64,000 nt of DNA from Megaustenia siamemsis (GCA_032433765.1 JAVIAB010000051.1:147835275-147899274), one strand, 5' to 3'. Positions 24,471 to 35,841 are shown, counted from the first letter of the stretch. Numbers and translations are program-made. Notes: generated from the letters alone by a model not told the origin.

Positions 24471-24957
24471 ATGCTTTACTTTGTCAAATGCTTTCGTGTA
24501 GTCTATAAAACACATATATAAATCTTTCTTTACCTCTATAGATCTTTCTATCAATGTTCTTAAGATATATATTGCATTACTGGTGTCCTTTCCTTCCACA
24601 AATCCACATTGTTCCTCACTTATTTCTGGTTTTATTTTGTTCCTTACACTCTCATTATTATTCTTAGTAATATTTTAGTCATATGGCTCATGAGACTAAT
24701 AGTGCGATGGTCTTCACAATCAGTGGCGCCTGACTTCTTCGGTATGGCTACAAAGATAGATTTTAGTAGATCATCGGGTATATGTACAGTGGTATATATG
24801 TCATTGAGTAATTTTGTTATGACTTGTACTCCCAGCTCTCTTAATGCATTTATCTCTTCGATTGTTATATTGTCAGGACCTGGAGCTTTGCCTCTTTTCA
24901 TGTGTTGAATTGTGTCCTCCACTTCACTCTGCATTATTGCTAGGCCTGGATAACTAA
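24471..24957 (-). mobile_element. LINE fragment, family beta, N-terminal RT domain
   Basis: On the minus strand the reading is MQSEVEDTIQHMKRGKAPGP, DNITIEEINALRELG, DLLKSIFVAIPKKSGATDCE and ISLMSHMTKILLRI. After a frame break it continues as EGKDTSNAIYILRTLIERS and MCFIDYTKAFDKVKH. This is the start of the LINE RT domain (GKAPGPD...IPKK...ISL). It overlaps by about 200 bp in element coordinates with the copy at 20655-21935. The two are therefore separate insertions, not one element split in two. Confidence 0.87.
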
Positions 24958-25147
24958 AAACACTGTTTGAAAGATATAACCTTGATTGAAGGATAATGTC
25001 AAATAATTTTGAAGAGATATAGGTCTAGTTTAGACGATAACATGATACAATTCGTGAAATGATTACGTCTGCACTGGATGATAGTATTAGACAATTGTTG
25101 ATAAAATATGGGTAACATTAGACCATCCATTCATCGTCTTTTTGTGA

Positions 25148-25535
25148 TCATATCATCAACATATTATCATCATACCATTATAATTATCATCCCCGAAATC
25201 ATCATTGACATCATCATTACTATTACCATCATCATCATTGAAACCATCATCACCATCGTCATCATCATCATCGGATTCATCATCGTCATCAATATTATCA
25301 TCATCATCATCACCACCATTATCATCATCACCATCATCATCACCACCATAATCAAAATTCAGAAAAAAATGATCAAATCTTGATTGTACTCTCATCATGG
25401 TCCTACTATCATAAACTCATTAAACCACTCATATTAAGTCGCATATCGTCGACGCATTATAGTTTCTTTATCATCATCCCAATCATCATTATTGTCATCA
25501 TCATCATTATCATCACTATCATCTGCATAAGTCTA
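25148..25535. repeat. (ATC)n/(CAT)n trinucleotide-rich tract
   Basis: Imperfect ATC/CAT runs at 25148-25365 and again at about 25470-25535. They create long Asp-rich or Met-rich open frames on the minus strand that have no coding meaning. Confidence 0.9.
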
Positions 25536-25679
25536 TAATTACTATCAAGATTTAATAATCATCAAATTCTCATAATATCACTTCATCCCACTTTGAAATT
25601 TGCCACCATTATTATCGCCATCAAAATCTCATCGTCAAAATAATCAATAATTTTCCATCATATCAATATTACCTCATTC

Positions 25680-25890
25680 TTATCATCTCGTCTTCATCAC
25701 ATCAACATTACATCACTAGTATCATCTCGTCTTCATCACATCAACATTACCTCGCTCGTATAATCTCGTCTTCTTCACAACAACATCACCTCACTCGTAC
25801 CATCTCGTCGTCATCACAACATTATCTCATCCGTATTATCTCGTCTTCATCACACCTAGATTACCTCATCCGTATCATCTTATCTTCACC
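25680..25890. repeat. 39-bp tandem repeat, about 5 copies
   Basis: ATCATCTCGTCTTCATCACA recurs at 25682 and 25721 and three more times in diverged form. Confidence 0.85.
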
Positions 25891-26123
25891 ACACTGTCGC
25901 ACCTCCGGGCGGGACTAGTAGTTTCCCCGTCGTAGCCTGGGATAGACGAACTCCAGCTTCTGGAGTAAGAGCTGGTAATGTCAAGAAAGCTATTACGACC
26001 CGCCACGTCAATGAGTCAAAGGGCACGCAACTCGTGACGTTACATCCAGAACAACAACAATCAAATTGTCACAATTTCATTCCAACCCCATTTACCTAAT
26101 TACCATAACCTGGTCAGCATCAT
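25891..26123. other. No recognised feature
   Basis: A locally GC-richer stretch (about 25905-26040, CCTCCGGGCGGGACTAG and onward) differs from its AT-rich flanks. It may be a dispersed-repeat piece, but I could not identify it. Confidence 0.35.
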
Positions 26124-26287
26124 CCCGTCACCTTTATCACCTTCATCATTATCACCTTCATCATTATCACCTTCATCATTAACACCTTCATCATTATCAC
26201 CTTCATCATTAACACCTTCATCATTATCACCTTCATCATTAACACCTTCATCATTATCACCTTCATCATTATCACCTTCATCATTAA
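26124..26287. repeat. 15-bp minisatellite, about 11 units
   Basis: TCACCTTCATCATTA with a T/A-alternating variant (TTATCACC versus TTAACACC), giving partial 30-bp alternation. Confidence 0.93.
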
Positions 26288-27577
26288 CAGAACTGAGTAT
26301 CTGGTAGATTGCTACAATGCAATTTACTACAGATTCAAATGATCAAAATAGCAAAAATCTGTAACTTTTACAATAGGTACATAACTGCAAGAATCAAATG
26401 CGGTTTCATTTACTTGCACTTATATAAATGTCATGTATCTTTACAGACAAACTGAATAGCTCTGTGCACTGAGACTAATGATAAACCTAGTTACAACATC
26501 TAACTCACTGTGTAGTTGTAGAAATGTCAGTCAATGATCAAGTTACTTTAACATTCCAGTTTTTCCCCAAATATACTCATTTCTTTTCAAATAAACTAGA
26601 AATTCCAAACGTAGGTTAACAACACAAATTAGAGACTTACGTCATGGAACCGTAACCGCCTCTATTGTTGAATCACGTTTTTTTTCAAACACGTTCAGAC
26701 AACAAAATTGGTTCATTCCAGCATAATCTAGTGTATCTGGTTGTCTACTGTCCGACTTGATTTGAAATACGTCTGCCTGCCTATTGTATTCTTAAACTGC
26801 TATTTAAATATAATCTCCATTGGCATTCGTGAATCTTGAATTTACTGGCTATTCTGTCTGTTCAATCCCAAAGTACGAAATTGTAATTTCTATCCGACAA
26901 GTGGAGCAGATAATGGACAGATCACAAAGTTTTACATATTTCTGGTTATCTTTTGGGCCTTTTAGAGAATAAAATATCGATTTATTTCAGAAAGTCTTCG
27001 CTTGCCTGTTGTAAATGATGATGTTCTTATAATTCAGCAGACAGCAGGAAATGAAACTGGTCTACTGAACCAGCCCCATTCAAAAAAAGTAGCTGTAAGG
27101 AGATGTCTCTGAAAATAGGACAATATGATTTATAAATGTGGACTAAAGTAATAATGTAAAGTGATTCGGGTAAAGTGATTTGTAAATCTAATTTTAACGT
27201 TAAAATGCTTCTGGGTAGAAGGAATCCACTAAAATATCGAGGAGTGTTGATTGACAGATGACTAGATCTACACGCGTCATTTTCTTACCTGCCCCATCAG
27301 TGTCTTCGCACAGACACATTGGACTAGGTCCGATTTTAATGTTGTAGTGCTGGTGGCTTTTTTTATTTAATGTGTCCTGTTCGCAATCTCACATTATAGT
27401 ACCTGTTCTTTTTGCTTCAGACGTGATTGTGGAAAGATTTTAATATCACAGCGACAGGAGTGTCAGCCCTTATATATTATACAAATGCGGTTACAGCGAG
27501 AAAGTTTTTTTTGGGGGGGAGATATCTAGACTATGAAATAACAGCTCAATTTATATCCTAAGTAGAAGTCACACAAT
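26288..27577. other. No recognised feature (1.3 kb)
   Basis: Unique-looking AT-rich sequence. No ORF of note and no TE signature seen. Confidence 0.5.
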
Positions 27578-27975
27578 CATGTGCCAGACCGGTTGGCGTG
27601 GGCGATTATGTCTTTCCACAAATCTCGGTCCAGTCAGCGCATCGTATCAACTCTGTTGTTGACTGATTACCGTGCCACAAGACCAAGCTATCTAGTAGCT
27701 CTCTCTTTGCCGTCCGCGATCTCTCTTTCCCTGTATTCTGACAGTTATAACCAAGTATTACAACTTTCATCTTATTATGATGTGACCGAAAAATGTCGAG
27801 TGTTTCTTTCCGATGTTTTTTAGGAGCAACATTTTTGTGTTAGCCTCTTTGAGAACTTCCTAGTTGGCCTTTTTATCTGTCCAGAGAACTCGCAACATTC
27901 TCCTGAGAAATCCCCTCTAATTGTCTTTTTATGTGATTGTCTACTGTCCATGATTCGCTTTCATAGATGTAGAAC
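27578..27975 (-). mobile_element. LINE 3' fragment, family beta
   Basis: Nucleotide match to the 20663-21060 copy: CATGTGCCAGACCGGTTGGC at the 3' end, then the CTCTCTTTCCCTGTATT and CTGTCCATGATTCGCTT blocks. The encoded C-terminal region (RRML, WT.KK.N) is broken by several indels. Confidence 0.85.
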
Positions 27976-29568
27976 TCAAGCTTGAAAAATATGCAGGGGA
28001 ACAAAATTGTAAGCTGTAGTTATACAATTAAAAATTAACAAAACAAAGCAACAGAATTGTGTAGATAATCATCATCATCATTACATAGGATAAGCACGAG
28101 CTTTGGGAGAAATAACAAAACAATTTAGTTCCACGGACACTAACTTAATGAACAGTACTTTAGTTTTTCTCTGACCTCATACTAATTTTGTATTGGGAAG
28201 TTGCAACAAAATAGTGGCCCTCAATCGTCGCTCGTCTCGAATTATTTGTGGGTTATCATCATTGCACACCGAACATGTCCGTAGCTGCTCAGATGCACTT
28301 CTCAGCATGCCCCACAGAGTCTAGCCACTGACTCCATATGTTGATATGCGCCCACTAACTCTCTCGTTTCTGGCTGTGCCATTCTTAACTCCCATCTCTT
28401 TCATCCGAAGGGGTGACGTGGTTGTTGAAGTCCTGTGCCCTTCATGCATCTCGGAGGGCATTGGTGATGACCGCCCGATACTTCGGTTTACTGTTCTATC
28501 CATAAGTTGACCGCCCGATCAATTGTTTGACCGTCCGATGCACCGGTTGACAACAGTCTTCAACGACAGCACAGTTAATCAACCTGTCCAACCCTTAATT
28601 TCCCCGCACTCTCGCGCGCCCAGAAACGTAAACAAAAGTGACTCTACGCATGGCTAACTTCAGCAGCTACTCAACCCACTGCCCGCGTACAGAACTTGCC
28701 TCCACTTTTATTATCATGTTCATCAAATCATTTAGTATTCATGTATTTAAATGGATCTGGTTGCCATTTTATATTAAATAACGTTTTTTATACTATACTT
28801 GTCTATATAACTTGTATTTGATATAGAGCTTGTAACTTGTATGACTCTCGTATCTTCGTACTTCACATCTTATATAGTTTGTCTCATTCTTATCTTTAAC
28901 ACATTCGAGTAAAATCTATTCCTTTCGTTCTTGATATGCGACAAGCGCCTGAGGTGTTCACAAACACTAAAACATATTTATTAATGTACTGTGTTACAAC
29001 CCTGTGGTCACAGCTCACATTAATACAAGTTCATAATGATAGGATTTCCACATCAAAACAAAAGTCAATACTAGCTGGCGCTCAGGGTGACCACTTGAAT
29101 CAATGTTCTCATGAGCTATTTAACACATTTACAGATGACATTTTCTAGTTATCGTGGTGATGTCAACGCACAGGCCACGAGATGGAACTATAGCTCGTTT
29201 CAAATCATGTGCCCAACTTCAAAACGCTATTACTCTCTAACCGTTTGTTAAAAACTTTTGAAATTTTCCAAATGTTATTAGAATGCAAAAGACCCTTTAA
29301 ATGTATATTTAACAAATATCTTGCAGCTGCAGTTTTCTTAAAGCGGCGATATTTCTTTGATGTTTGTCAAAATTGTAAATTGTGAAGCCCTAAAGAATAG
29401 AAATTACCGTAGTTGCTGGTCTATGATTAATTTTCACTAGGTAAAGGCGTGGCCGTAATGGGGAAATAACTGGATAAAACAAAACACCAGGAGAATTATT
29501 GTCTGCTCAGTTCGAGGACGGACGATAATATCAAGGTATACCTGTATGTCCAATTTTCATAGATGTGT
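27976..29568. other. No recognised gene; possible dispersed-repeat piece
   Basis: About 1.6 kb without a recognisable ORF. A stretch at 28272-28325 (GCACACCGAACATGTC, then GCTCAGAT and CTCAGC) resembles 59517-59570 and may be a dispersed repeat. Three partial repeats of TTGACCGCCCGAT lie at 28465-28545. The part nearest 29568 is the sequence downstream of the transposase and its stem-loop on the minus strand; I saw no AATAAA on that strand between 29000 and 29568. Confidence 0.4.
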
Positions 29569-29584
29569 GGTCCTGAAAAGGACC
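29569..29584 (-). promoter_or_regulatory. Histone-type mRNA 3' stem-loop downstream of the transposase gene
   Basis: The minus strand reads GGTCCTTTTCAGGACC, a perfect 6-bp stem closed by T-A with a TTTC loop. It fits the metazoan replication-dependent histone 3' consensus (GGYYCTTTTCAGRRCC). The flanks also fit: CAACAAAC precedes and ACCACACA spans the stem end and 3' side. It begins 57 nt after the transposase TGA and lies on the same strand, a normal stop-to-stem-loop distance for a histone gene. A purine-rich ATGAAAATTGG follows within 20 nt, where a U7-binding element would be; that part is weak. My rough estimate is that a match this exact is very unlikely by chance in 64 kb (order 1 in 1000 or less). 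Confidence 0.8.
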
Positions 29585-29641
29585 GTTTGTTGAACTAATT
29601 TAAGGTAATATAGGGGCCAACATTGTGGGGGCTATATACTT

Positions 29642-30919
29642 TCATTCTGAATCAGACGAGTCTAAAAGATTAATAACTGTTTGGGGTTGAACATTCCACA
29701 AACCATCATTTTTCCAATATTCCTCTTCCTGTTTTACCACGTGGTCTTCACATTTAGCCCAATAATCTTTGTCTATATTTAATAAAGCGAGATTAGCAAG
29801 AGTCTTTACATCGCATATTTTGAATGTTGTATTTTCATCTGCCACTTGTCCTTTTAATTTTGCCCAGATTAGTTCTATTGGATTTAAATGAGCATGGTAA
29901 GGTGGCAGCCTCAAACTTATATGACCGCGCTCTTGGATAATCTTATCTATTTGAAAAATCTTTGTCCTCTGTTTTTGCTTTACTAGAGATAGTAATTCAG
30001 GTTTTAAGTACATGTTATTAAATTGTATGTGCTCCTTTGTGAGCCATATCTTAATAGCATCTTTTGTACTGGATGACGTCAGGACTTTATCTTCAAGTGC
30101 AACAATGTTGTGGTACGCTGCATTGTCCATTATTAGGCAAGATGGTCGATCTAGTGATGGGAGAACAGAATTTTCATTCCAATGTCTAAATATGTGACCA
30201 TTCATCTCAGAGTGATAATCCCGATTGTCTATGGATTTTGAAAGAAAAATGAGCTCTGCATTCTGTATTAGTCCATGTTGTCGACTACCTGCATGAGCAA
30301 TTATCAAGCGCTGTCCTTTGCTGCTAGGTATTAATCTCTTAATCTTTCCATCTGATGACTGCCATTCCCTTTGGTTAGTGTGGTGAGCATTGATCCATGT
30401 TTCATCCAAGTACACAATATCATAACCTTGCTTGCGCACCTCTTTTACTTCACGTAAATACTTGCTTCTCGTGACTACTATATGTGGCTTCTCACAGATG
30501 ATGTTTCGTCCATTGGAATACTTTCTGAATGTAAAGCCTGCAGCTCTCACATTCCTCAATAATGTAGACGTTGACATTTCAATACTGTTGTTCTTTTTCA
30601 GCGATACTTTTAATTTTCTTATTGTAACAGTTTCATTCATACCCAACATTTTGCGAATTTCACTTCTAATAAGTTCACTGTCGAAATTATCCAACATTTT
30701 TGCTCTTCCTTGTGATTTTGTATATTTTGAACATTGACGGTCACGTGCTTGAATCCAGCGATTAAATGACCGTTTAGATAAATCCAAAATGTGTCTTGTC
30801 CTATTCTCAGGGTTTTCTAAAGAATGAAATAATCTTCCTCGTTTAGCCTCTTTGCAAAAATAGTCATACATTTTTATTGCGATGTTTTGTAAACTGCAGA
30901 ATTTCATTTTAAGACTCAT
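29642..30919 (-). CDS. Intact intronless DDE transposase, long-spacer (DD83E) IS630-Tc1-mariner type
   Basis: A 425-residue uninterrupted protein. An in-frame TAA lies 33 nt upstream of the chosen ATG. Residues about 10-60 look like a helix-turn-helix (LSKRSFNRWI) and about 80-135 like a second one (STLLRNVRAAGFTFRK), for binding transposon ends. The catalytic domain has YLDETW (D172), CLIMDNAAYH (D265) and LNPIELIWAKLKG (E349), in the order and context of the DDE_3 fold. The second Asp and the Glu are 83 residues apart, far longer than in Tc1 (34) or mariner (34, Asp) and close to the 82 that defines the Sailor group as I recall it. The product should cut and paste DNA in the nucleus. No terminal inverted repeats were found by eye. 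The (TA)n tract 82 nt upstream may act as a TATA element or be the insertion site. It is the only undamaged long ORF in a decayed region, so it is either recently arrived or retained by the host. Confidence 0.9.
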   Translation of the reverse strand: MSLKMKFCSLQNIAIKMYDYFCKEAKRGRLFHSLENPENRTRHILDLSKRSFNRWIQARDRQCSKYTKSQGRAKMLDNFDSELIRSEIRKMLGMNETVTIRKLKVSLKKNNSIEMSTSTLLRNVRAAGFTFRKYSNGRNIICEKPHIVVTRSKYLREVKEVRKQGYDIVYLDETWINAHHTNQREWQSSDGKIKRLIPSSKGQRLIIAHAGSRQHGLIQNAELIFLSKSIDNRDYHSEMNGHIFRHWNENSVLPSLDRPSCLIMDNAAYHNIVALEDKVLTSSSTKDAIKIWLTKEHIQFNNMYLKPELLSLVKQKQRTKIFQIDKIIQERGHISLRLPPYHAHLNPIELIWAKLKGQVADENTTFKICDVKTLANLALLNIDKDYWAKCEDHVVKQEEEYWKNDGLWNVQPQTVINLLDSSDSE

Positions 30920-30999
30920 GATAAATGTTATCGTTCTCGTGTTTTTTTACAAGTGTCTAATTGTGTCAAAAAACCACGGTGAAAGCGTGCAAACACGCT

Positions 31000-31001
<2 letters not shown>

Positions 31002-31040
<39 letters not shown>
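31002..31040. repeat. (TA)n tract upstream of the transposase
   Basis: Nineteen TA dinucleotides. Immediately on the transposase side is a hairpin-forming AAGCGTG...CACGCTT (about 30983-31000), which may mark the element's end. The 29-bp array begins directly on the other side. Confidence 0.95.
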
Positions 31041-31042
<2 letters not shown>

Positions 31043-32455
31043 TCTATCTTCTGGAATCCACTCTGTTTATAGCACTTGTGACGGAATCCACTCTGTTTAT
31101 ATCACTTGTGACGGAATCCACCTTGTTGTAGCAGTTGCGACGGATGCACTTGTGATGGAATCCACTCTGTTATAGCACTTATGACGGAATCCACCTTGTT
31201 ATAGCACTTGTGATGGAATCCACTCTGTTATAGCACTTGTGACAGAATCCACCTTGTTATAGCACTTGTGGTGGAATCCACTCTGTTTATAGCACTTGTG
31301 ACGGAATCCACTCTTTTATAGCACTTGTAACGGAATGCACCTTGTTATAGCACTTGTGACAGATGCACTTGTGATGGAATCCACTCTGTTATAGCACTTG
31401 TGATGGAATGCACATTGTTATAGCACTTGTAATGGAATCCACCTTGTTATAGCACTTGTGACGGAATCCACTCTGTTATGGCACTTATGACGGAATCCAC
31501 CTTGCTATAGCACTTGTGACGGAATCCACCTTGTTATAGCACTTGTAATGGAATCCACTTTGTTATAGCACTTGTGACGGAATCCACCTTGTTATAGCAC
31601 TTATGACTGAATCCACATTGTTATAGCACTTGTGACGAAATCCACTCTGTTAAAGCACGTGTGGTGGAATCCACCGTGTTATAGCACTTGTGATGGAATC
31701 CACTTTGTTATAGCACTTGTGAAGGAATCCACATTGTTATAGCACTTGTGACTGAATCCACATTGTTATAGCACTTGTGACGGAATCCACTCTGTTATAG
31801 CACTAATGACGGAATCCATTTTGTTATAGCACTTGTGACGGAATCCACCTTATTATAGCACTCGTGACGGTATCCACTCTGTTAAAGCATGTTTGATGGA
31901 ATCCACCGTGTTATAGCACTTGTGATGGAATCCACCTTGTTATAGCACTTGTGATTGAATTTACATTGTTATAGCACTTGTGATTGAATTTACATTGTTA
32001 TAGCACTTGTGACGGAATCCACTCTGTTATAGCACTTGTGACGGAATCCACTTTGTTATAGCACTTGTGACGGAATCCACCTTGTTATAGCACTTGTGAC
32101 AGAATCCACCTTGTTATAGCACTTCTGACGGAATCCACTCTGTTATAGCACTTGTGCTGAAATCCACCCTGTCATAGCACTTGTGATGGAATCCACTCTG
32201 TTATAACACTTGTGACGGATCCACCTTGTTATAGTACTTGTGATGGAAACCACTCTGTTATAACACTTGTGACGGAATCCACCTTGTTATAGTACTTGTG
32301 ATGGAAACCACTCTGTTATAACACTTGTGACGGAATCCACCTTGTTATAGTACTTGTGATGGAAACCACTCTGTTATAACACTTGTGACGGAATCCACCT
32401 TGTTATAGTACTTGTGACGGAATCCACCTTGTTATAGCACTTATGAAGGAATCCA
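31041..32455. repeat. 29-bp minisatellite, about 48 units
   Basis: The unit is ACGGAATCCACCTTGTTATA followed by GCACTTGTG (29 bp; 32042 and 32071). Near the right end (about 32220-32420) a two-unit, 58-bp higher-order repeat appears (TATAGTACTTGTGATGGAAA alternating with the standard unit). Confidence 0.95.
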
Positions 32456-33465
32456 CATCCCTCCTAAAGGCACGACCCATCCAGCGCCAGCTTCTACAAG
32501 TTGCCAGGGTGTGCAGCATCTTCGCGGTTGCATCTCTTTGAATGGCTCCTGGCTGAAGATTTTTTGTGGCCACAGTCTTCAGTAAAGTCCCTCTGGGCAA
32601 GTTCTACGGCGTGATGCCACTTTGGATGTTGTTCTACGTTGTTAAGATCCAACCCTGCCCACACCATTTCTTAGCTAGAACTCATACTTGCTACTTATCG
32701 TTAATCAAGTATGGATAGACGGCTTTATTTATTTATTTATTTTTTTAAATCTTAGCCATTACTTCTGGATACCCTAGGCTGTGTTCTCTTATAGCGTGAG
32801 TGAGTAATTCTGTCTGCGCCATTATATTGTGAAGTATTGATTGTGTCTGTTCTAGATGAACAATTTGTTCTGTCATGTCTTTGTAGAATCTGAAAGTCGA
32901 ATCTGTCTGACTTTGTAGAATGTGAACAAGCTGATTATGCCTTGTATTTGTAGGGTGTGAAAAGCCGATTCTGTCTCTTTATAGAGACAATTGATTAAGC
33001 CTGGAATTGTAGAATGTCAGAAACTAATTATATTTTTGTGGAGTGTGAATTTGATGCTACCTGTCTTTGTAGATTAAACAAAAATAATCCTGTCCGTACA
33101 CATAACATGCAAAAGATTAATCCTGTCGGTACACATGAAGTGAAAAAGATTAATTAATCATATTCGTTAGTTTAAAGTGCGATAGATTAATCATGTCAGA
33201 GATTAATCCTGATATTCAGTTCAAAATTATATAAACAATTTGTTATTGTCTTTCCACAAAAATGCATTGTCAATGTCTGCATTAAGCATTAACAAGTAAT
33301 TTTCCCTTTCTTTTAAAATAAGCAACTTAAACTTTTGTGTGTGTGTTCTTTAAGTATGTGAAAGATTTATTCTTTAATAACATGAAAGGTAAAGCCATCT
33401 TTTCTCTTCGCGTAGAAGTTTAACTCTTCTACGTGATTCATTGATAATGATATTTTTCATATAAA
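32456..33465. other. Degenerate ~50-bp repeat remnants; otherwise nothing recognised
   Basis: From about 32810 to 33225 the words CTTTGTAGAATGTGAA, CTGATTATGCC and GATTAATCCTGTCGGTACAC recur at irregular ~50-bp intervals, suggesting an old, decayed minisatellite. No coding signal. Confidence 0.45.
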
Positions 33466-34505
33466 TCATCATCATCAAGTACCGGGCCTGCTGGCGAAGG
33501 TGATCATGTCTCTCCACAACTTTCGATCTCGGCAGCTATTTATCATTTCTGTTGTTGACCTTCTGCCAAACCATTCTCTTTAGCTATCTGTTATTTTTTC
33601 CCTTTCTTCCCTCTATTTCTTCGTCCCTCAATTTTTCCAGTTGTTACAATATATTCCAGCTGTTCTCTTCTCATTACATGGCCAAAAATTGATGATTGTT
33701 TCTTCCTAATATTGGAAATTAGCTCTCTTTTTGCTTTGACCTCTCTCAGAACATCTTCATTTTTCTTCTTAGCTGTCCATGGTACTCTCAACATTCTTCT
33801 GTAAAACCACATTTCTACAGACTCCAGTGATTTTCTTGTCTGTTGTCCTATTGTCCATGATTCGCATCCATATGTTAAGACTGGCTCTAAGTAACATTTA
33901 AGAACTCTTTTTCTTGTTTCTATTGTCAAAAAATGTATTGCATAGTATCTTCCTCATTTTTTGGAAAGCTGCTTTTGCCTGAGCCCATCTGCATGTCACC
34001 TCTTTTGTACATCTTCCGTCTGAGGTTAACAAAGTTCCCAAATATTTAAATTCATTTACCTGTTTTAATATTGTTCCACTTGTCTTTATTTTGCACTGAG
34101 GTGATGTCTTTATCTTTGTTGTTACCATTACCTCTGTCTTTTTGCTATTAAGGTTGATTCCTTTATTTTTGCTTTCTTTCATTATAATGTCAAACATTTC
34201 TTGTAACTGATTTTCACTCTTTGCGGTTAAGACTGTATCATCAGATAACCTTAGATTATTTATATTATGATCTCCAATTGTTATTCCAGGCATGCCCTTA
34301 TGGATCTTAAAATAATCTCACTATAAATATTAAACAAATCTGGTGACAGCACACAACCTTGTCTAACACCCTGTTTTATTTGTTGAAACATTCCCAATTG
34401 GTTTCCACTTCTTATGGCCGCTGTTTGTTGCCAGTACATGTTCTTAATTATTCTTCTTTTTATCTTTGCTGTCTACGTTTACGCTTTCTAAAATGTTGAT
34501 TATAA
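33466..34505 (-). mobile_element. LINE fragment, family alpha, RT palm to 3' end
   Basis: On the minus strand it begins near the RT core ([11 protein letters not shown], then a frameshifted QG-type region at about 34330-34430). It continues with NINNLRLSDDTVLTAKSENQ (34237-34248 covers LSDD, where functional elements have YADD), NSKKTEVMVTTK and EFKYLGTLLTSDGRCTKEV. The C-terminal region has VLTYGCESWTIGQQTRKSLE, RRMLRVPWTAKKKNEDVL and IFGHVMRREQLEYIV. The end encodes RKLWRDMI-type residues and a (GAT)n tail at 33466-33478. Two frame breaks and the loss of the YADD tyrosine and alanine show it is inactive. Confidence 0.88.
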
Positions 34506-34599
34506 CATGTTATAACATAATAATGTTCATATATATAATTAAGTGATAATGCGATTCATTAAATAAAAGATTTCACTTAGATTACCAGAGATTATTGGA

Positions 34600-34775
34600 A
34601 TATATCTTAAGAAGAAGAAGATTATTTCAAGACATGAAGAAGATCTTGAAAATAACAACAGAAGAAGTGAGAGATCTGGCTAGTGACAGATTCTTTCAGC
34701 CGGACTGTGGTGAATGCAGCGTTCTGAGTAAGATCTGGTTAGAGACAGAGATTCTAGAGACGATGATGATCTTAT
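34600..34775 (+). mobile_element. LINE 3' tail, family eta
   Basis: ACAACAGAAGAAGTGAGAGA then TCTGGCTAGTGACAGATTCT matches the duplicated tail at 59150-59290 (GAGATCTGGCTAGAGACA, GATTCTTTCAG, GAATGCAACGTTCTG). It ends in (GAT)n near 34768. Confidence 0.6.
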
Positions 34776-34919
34776 TAAGACGAGCATGAGGAATAAACTG
34801 TCCTTTCTGTCGTTGGTTCCGAATTATGAACTGCTTTTCTCGCTATCAGAGCACAATTAATTCATTATTTCCTTCTCTAAGAGTCCGAATGATTTTATTT
34901 CTATTAGATAAGTAATAAT

Positions 34920-35180
34920 CAGTCAAACACAATTCAAACAAGACAAATGCGATTTTTGGTCCATGTTAAAAGACACAACAGCTTAATAAAAGTAATCCTG
35001 GAGGGGAAAATACAAGGTAAAAGAGACAGAGGCAGACCAAAACTAACATGGACGAGTAACATCAAAAGATGGACAAAGCAGCCTATGACAACCTGCACCA
35101 TCAAAGCAAGAGACAGAGCAGAATGACGCTCCGTGGTAGCCAACCTTCGTTGCACAGATGGCACTCGATGATGATGAATA
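34920..35180 (+). mobile_element. LINE 3' fragment, family gamma
   Basis: Plus-strand match to the 118-363 copy: CAAACAAGACAAATGCGATT, GGGGAAAATACAAGGTAAAA, ACATCAAAAGATGGACAAAG, GTAGCCAACCTTCGTTGC and a (GAT)n end at about 35168-35178. It encodes the C-terminal GK..GKR.RGRPKLTW-type tail with breaks. Confidence 0.87.
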
Positions 35181-35337
35181 ATCAGTCATATTTTTTCTCT
35201 TTGTCCATCTAACCTATATTGTCCATATTTCCCGAGTAACGATTCGTTTCTTCTTATAGGTCACTAAATACTTCCTCTCACTTAGAACAAGAGAACAAAG
35301 ATCTGCTCCATCAATTACAATCTGAATAGGTAAAAAA

Positions 35338-35590
35338 AAAGTAAAGTATCCCCGTCACGCCAACTGGCGTATAGGGAATATGGTGTTTATAGTGACCTTA
35401 CAGACGTTCGGCACATGATTTTTGGGGTAATGTGATCGGCATTACGTCAGTGCCGCTTTACTTTCCCAGAAAAAAAATCCGGTACCATTAAAGGCTGGGT
35501 GAATCGGACCGTCGGTTGGGATCGAACCCTACCTCTCGGGTCTCGTCCTTCGTAGTCCAGTTCACTAACAACTGAGCTATCGCGGCTCCC
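35338..35590 (-). mobile_element. tRNA-derived SINE B, near full length
   Basis: On the minus strand the 5' head is GGGAGCCGCGATAGCTCAG, with box A (TAGCTCAGTTGTT) and box B (GGTTCGATCCC). The body has AGGCTGGGTGAATC-like and AAAGTAAAGCGGCAC blocks. The 3' end has a palindrome, ACGCCAGTTGGCGT, then GACGGGGATACTTTAC. It is about 253 bp long. Other copies lie at 36673, 40332, 41163, 49785, 53028 and 56367. Confidence 0.85.
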
Positions 35591-35841
35591 AAAATCTGAA
35601 TAATGCATTATATTTTCTTATCTAGGACATTAATAACGAGATCTGTCCCATCTCTCAATGTTATCCTTTAAAAAAAAAAACAAAGTGCTTGCTTTAAGGA
35701 AATGCGCTACTTTGACCACGGAGATTTGCTGTAATCAAATAAAAAGAAATATATATATATAAATTTATGTTCTCCACAACCCATCTTATGTTAGAGGAAG
35801 ACATTCTTTGTTGCTGTTTTTATTTCGTCAAAGTGCTCTGT

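Noticed and set aside
20655..24957. One beta LINE split by a 2.5-kb insertion
   Set aside because: The two fragments overlap in element coordinates (ISLM...MCFIDY is present in both), so they are two insertions.
25156..25398. Asp-rich 80-residue protein on the minus strand
   Set aside because: Translation of an (ATC)n tract; all frames are open and low-complexity.
29140..31040. Terminal inverted repeats for the transposase
   Set aside because: I compared the sequence next to (TA)n (CAAGCGTGTTTGCACGCTT) with the other flank down to about 28900 and found no convincing inverted partner.
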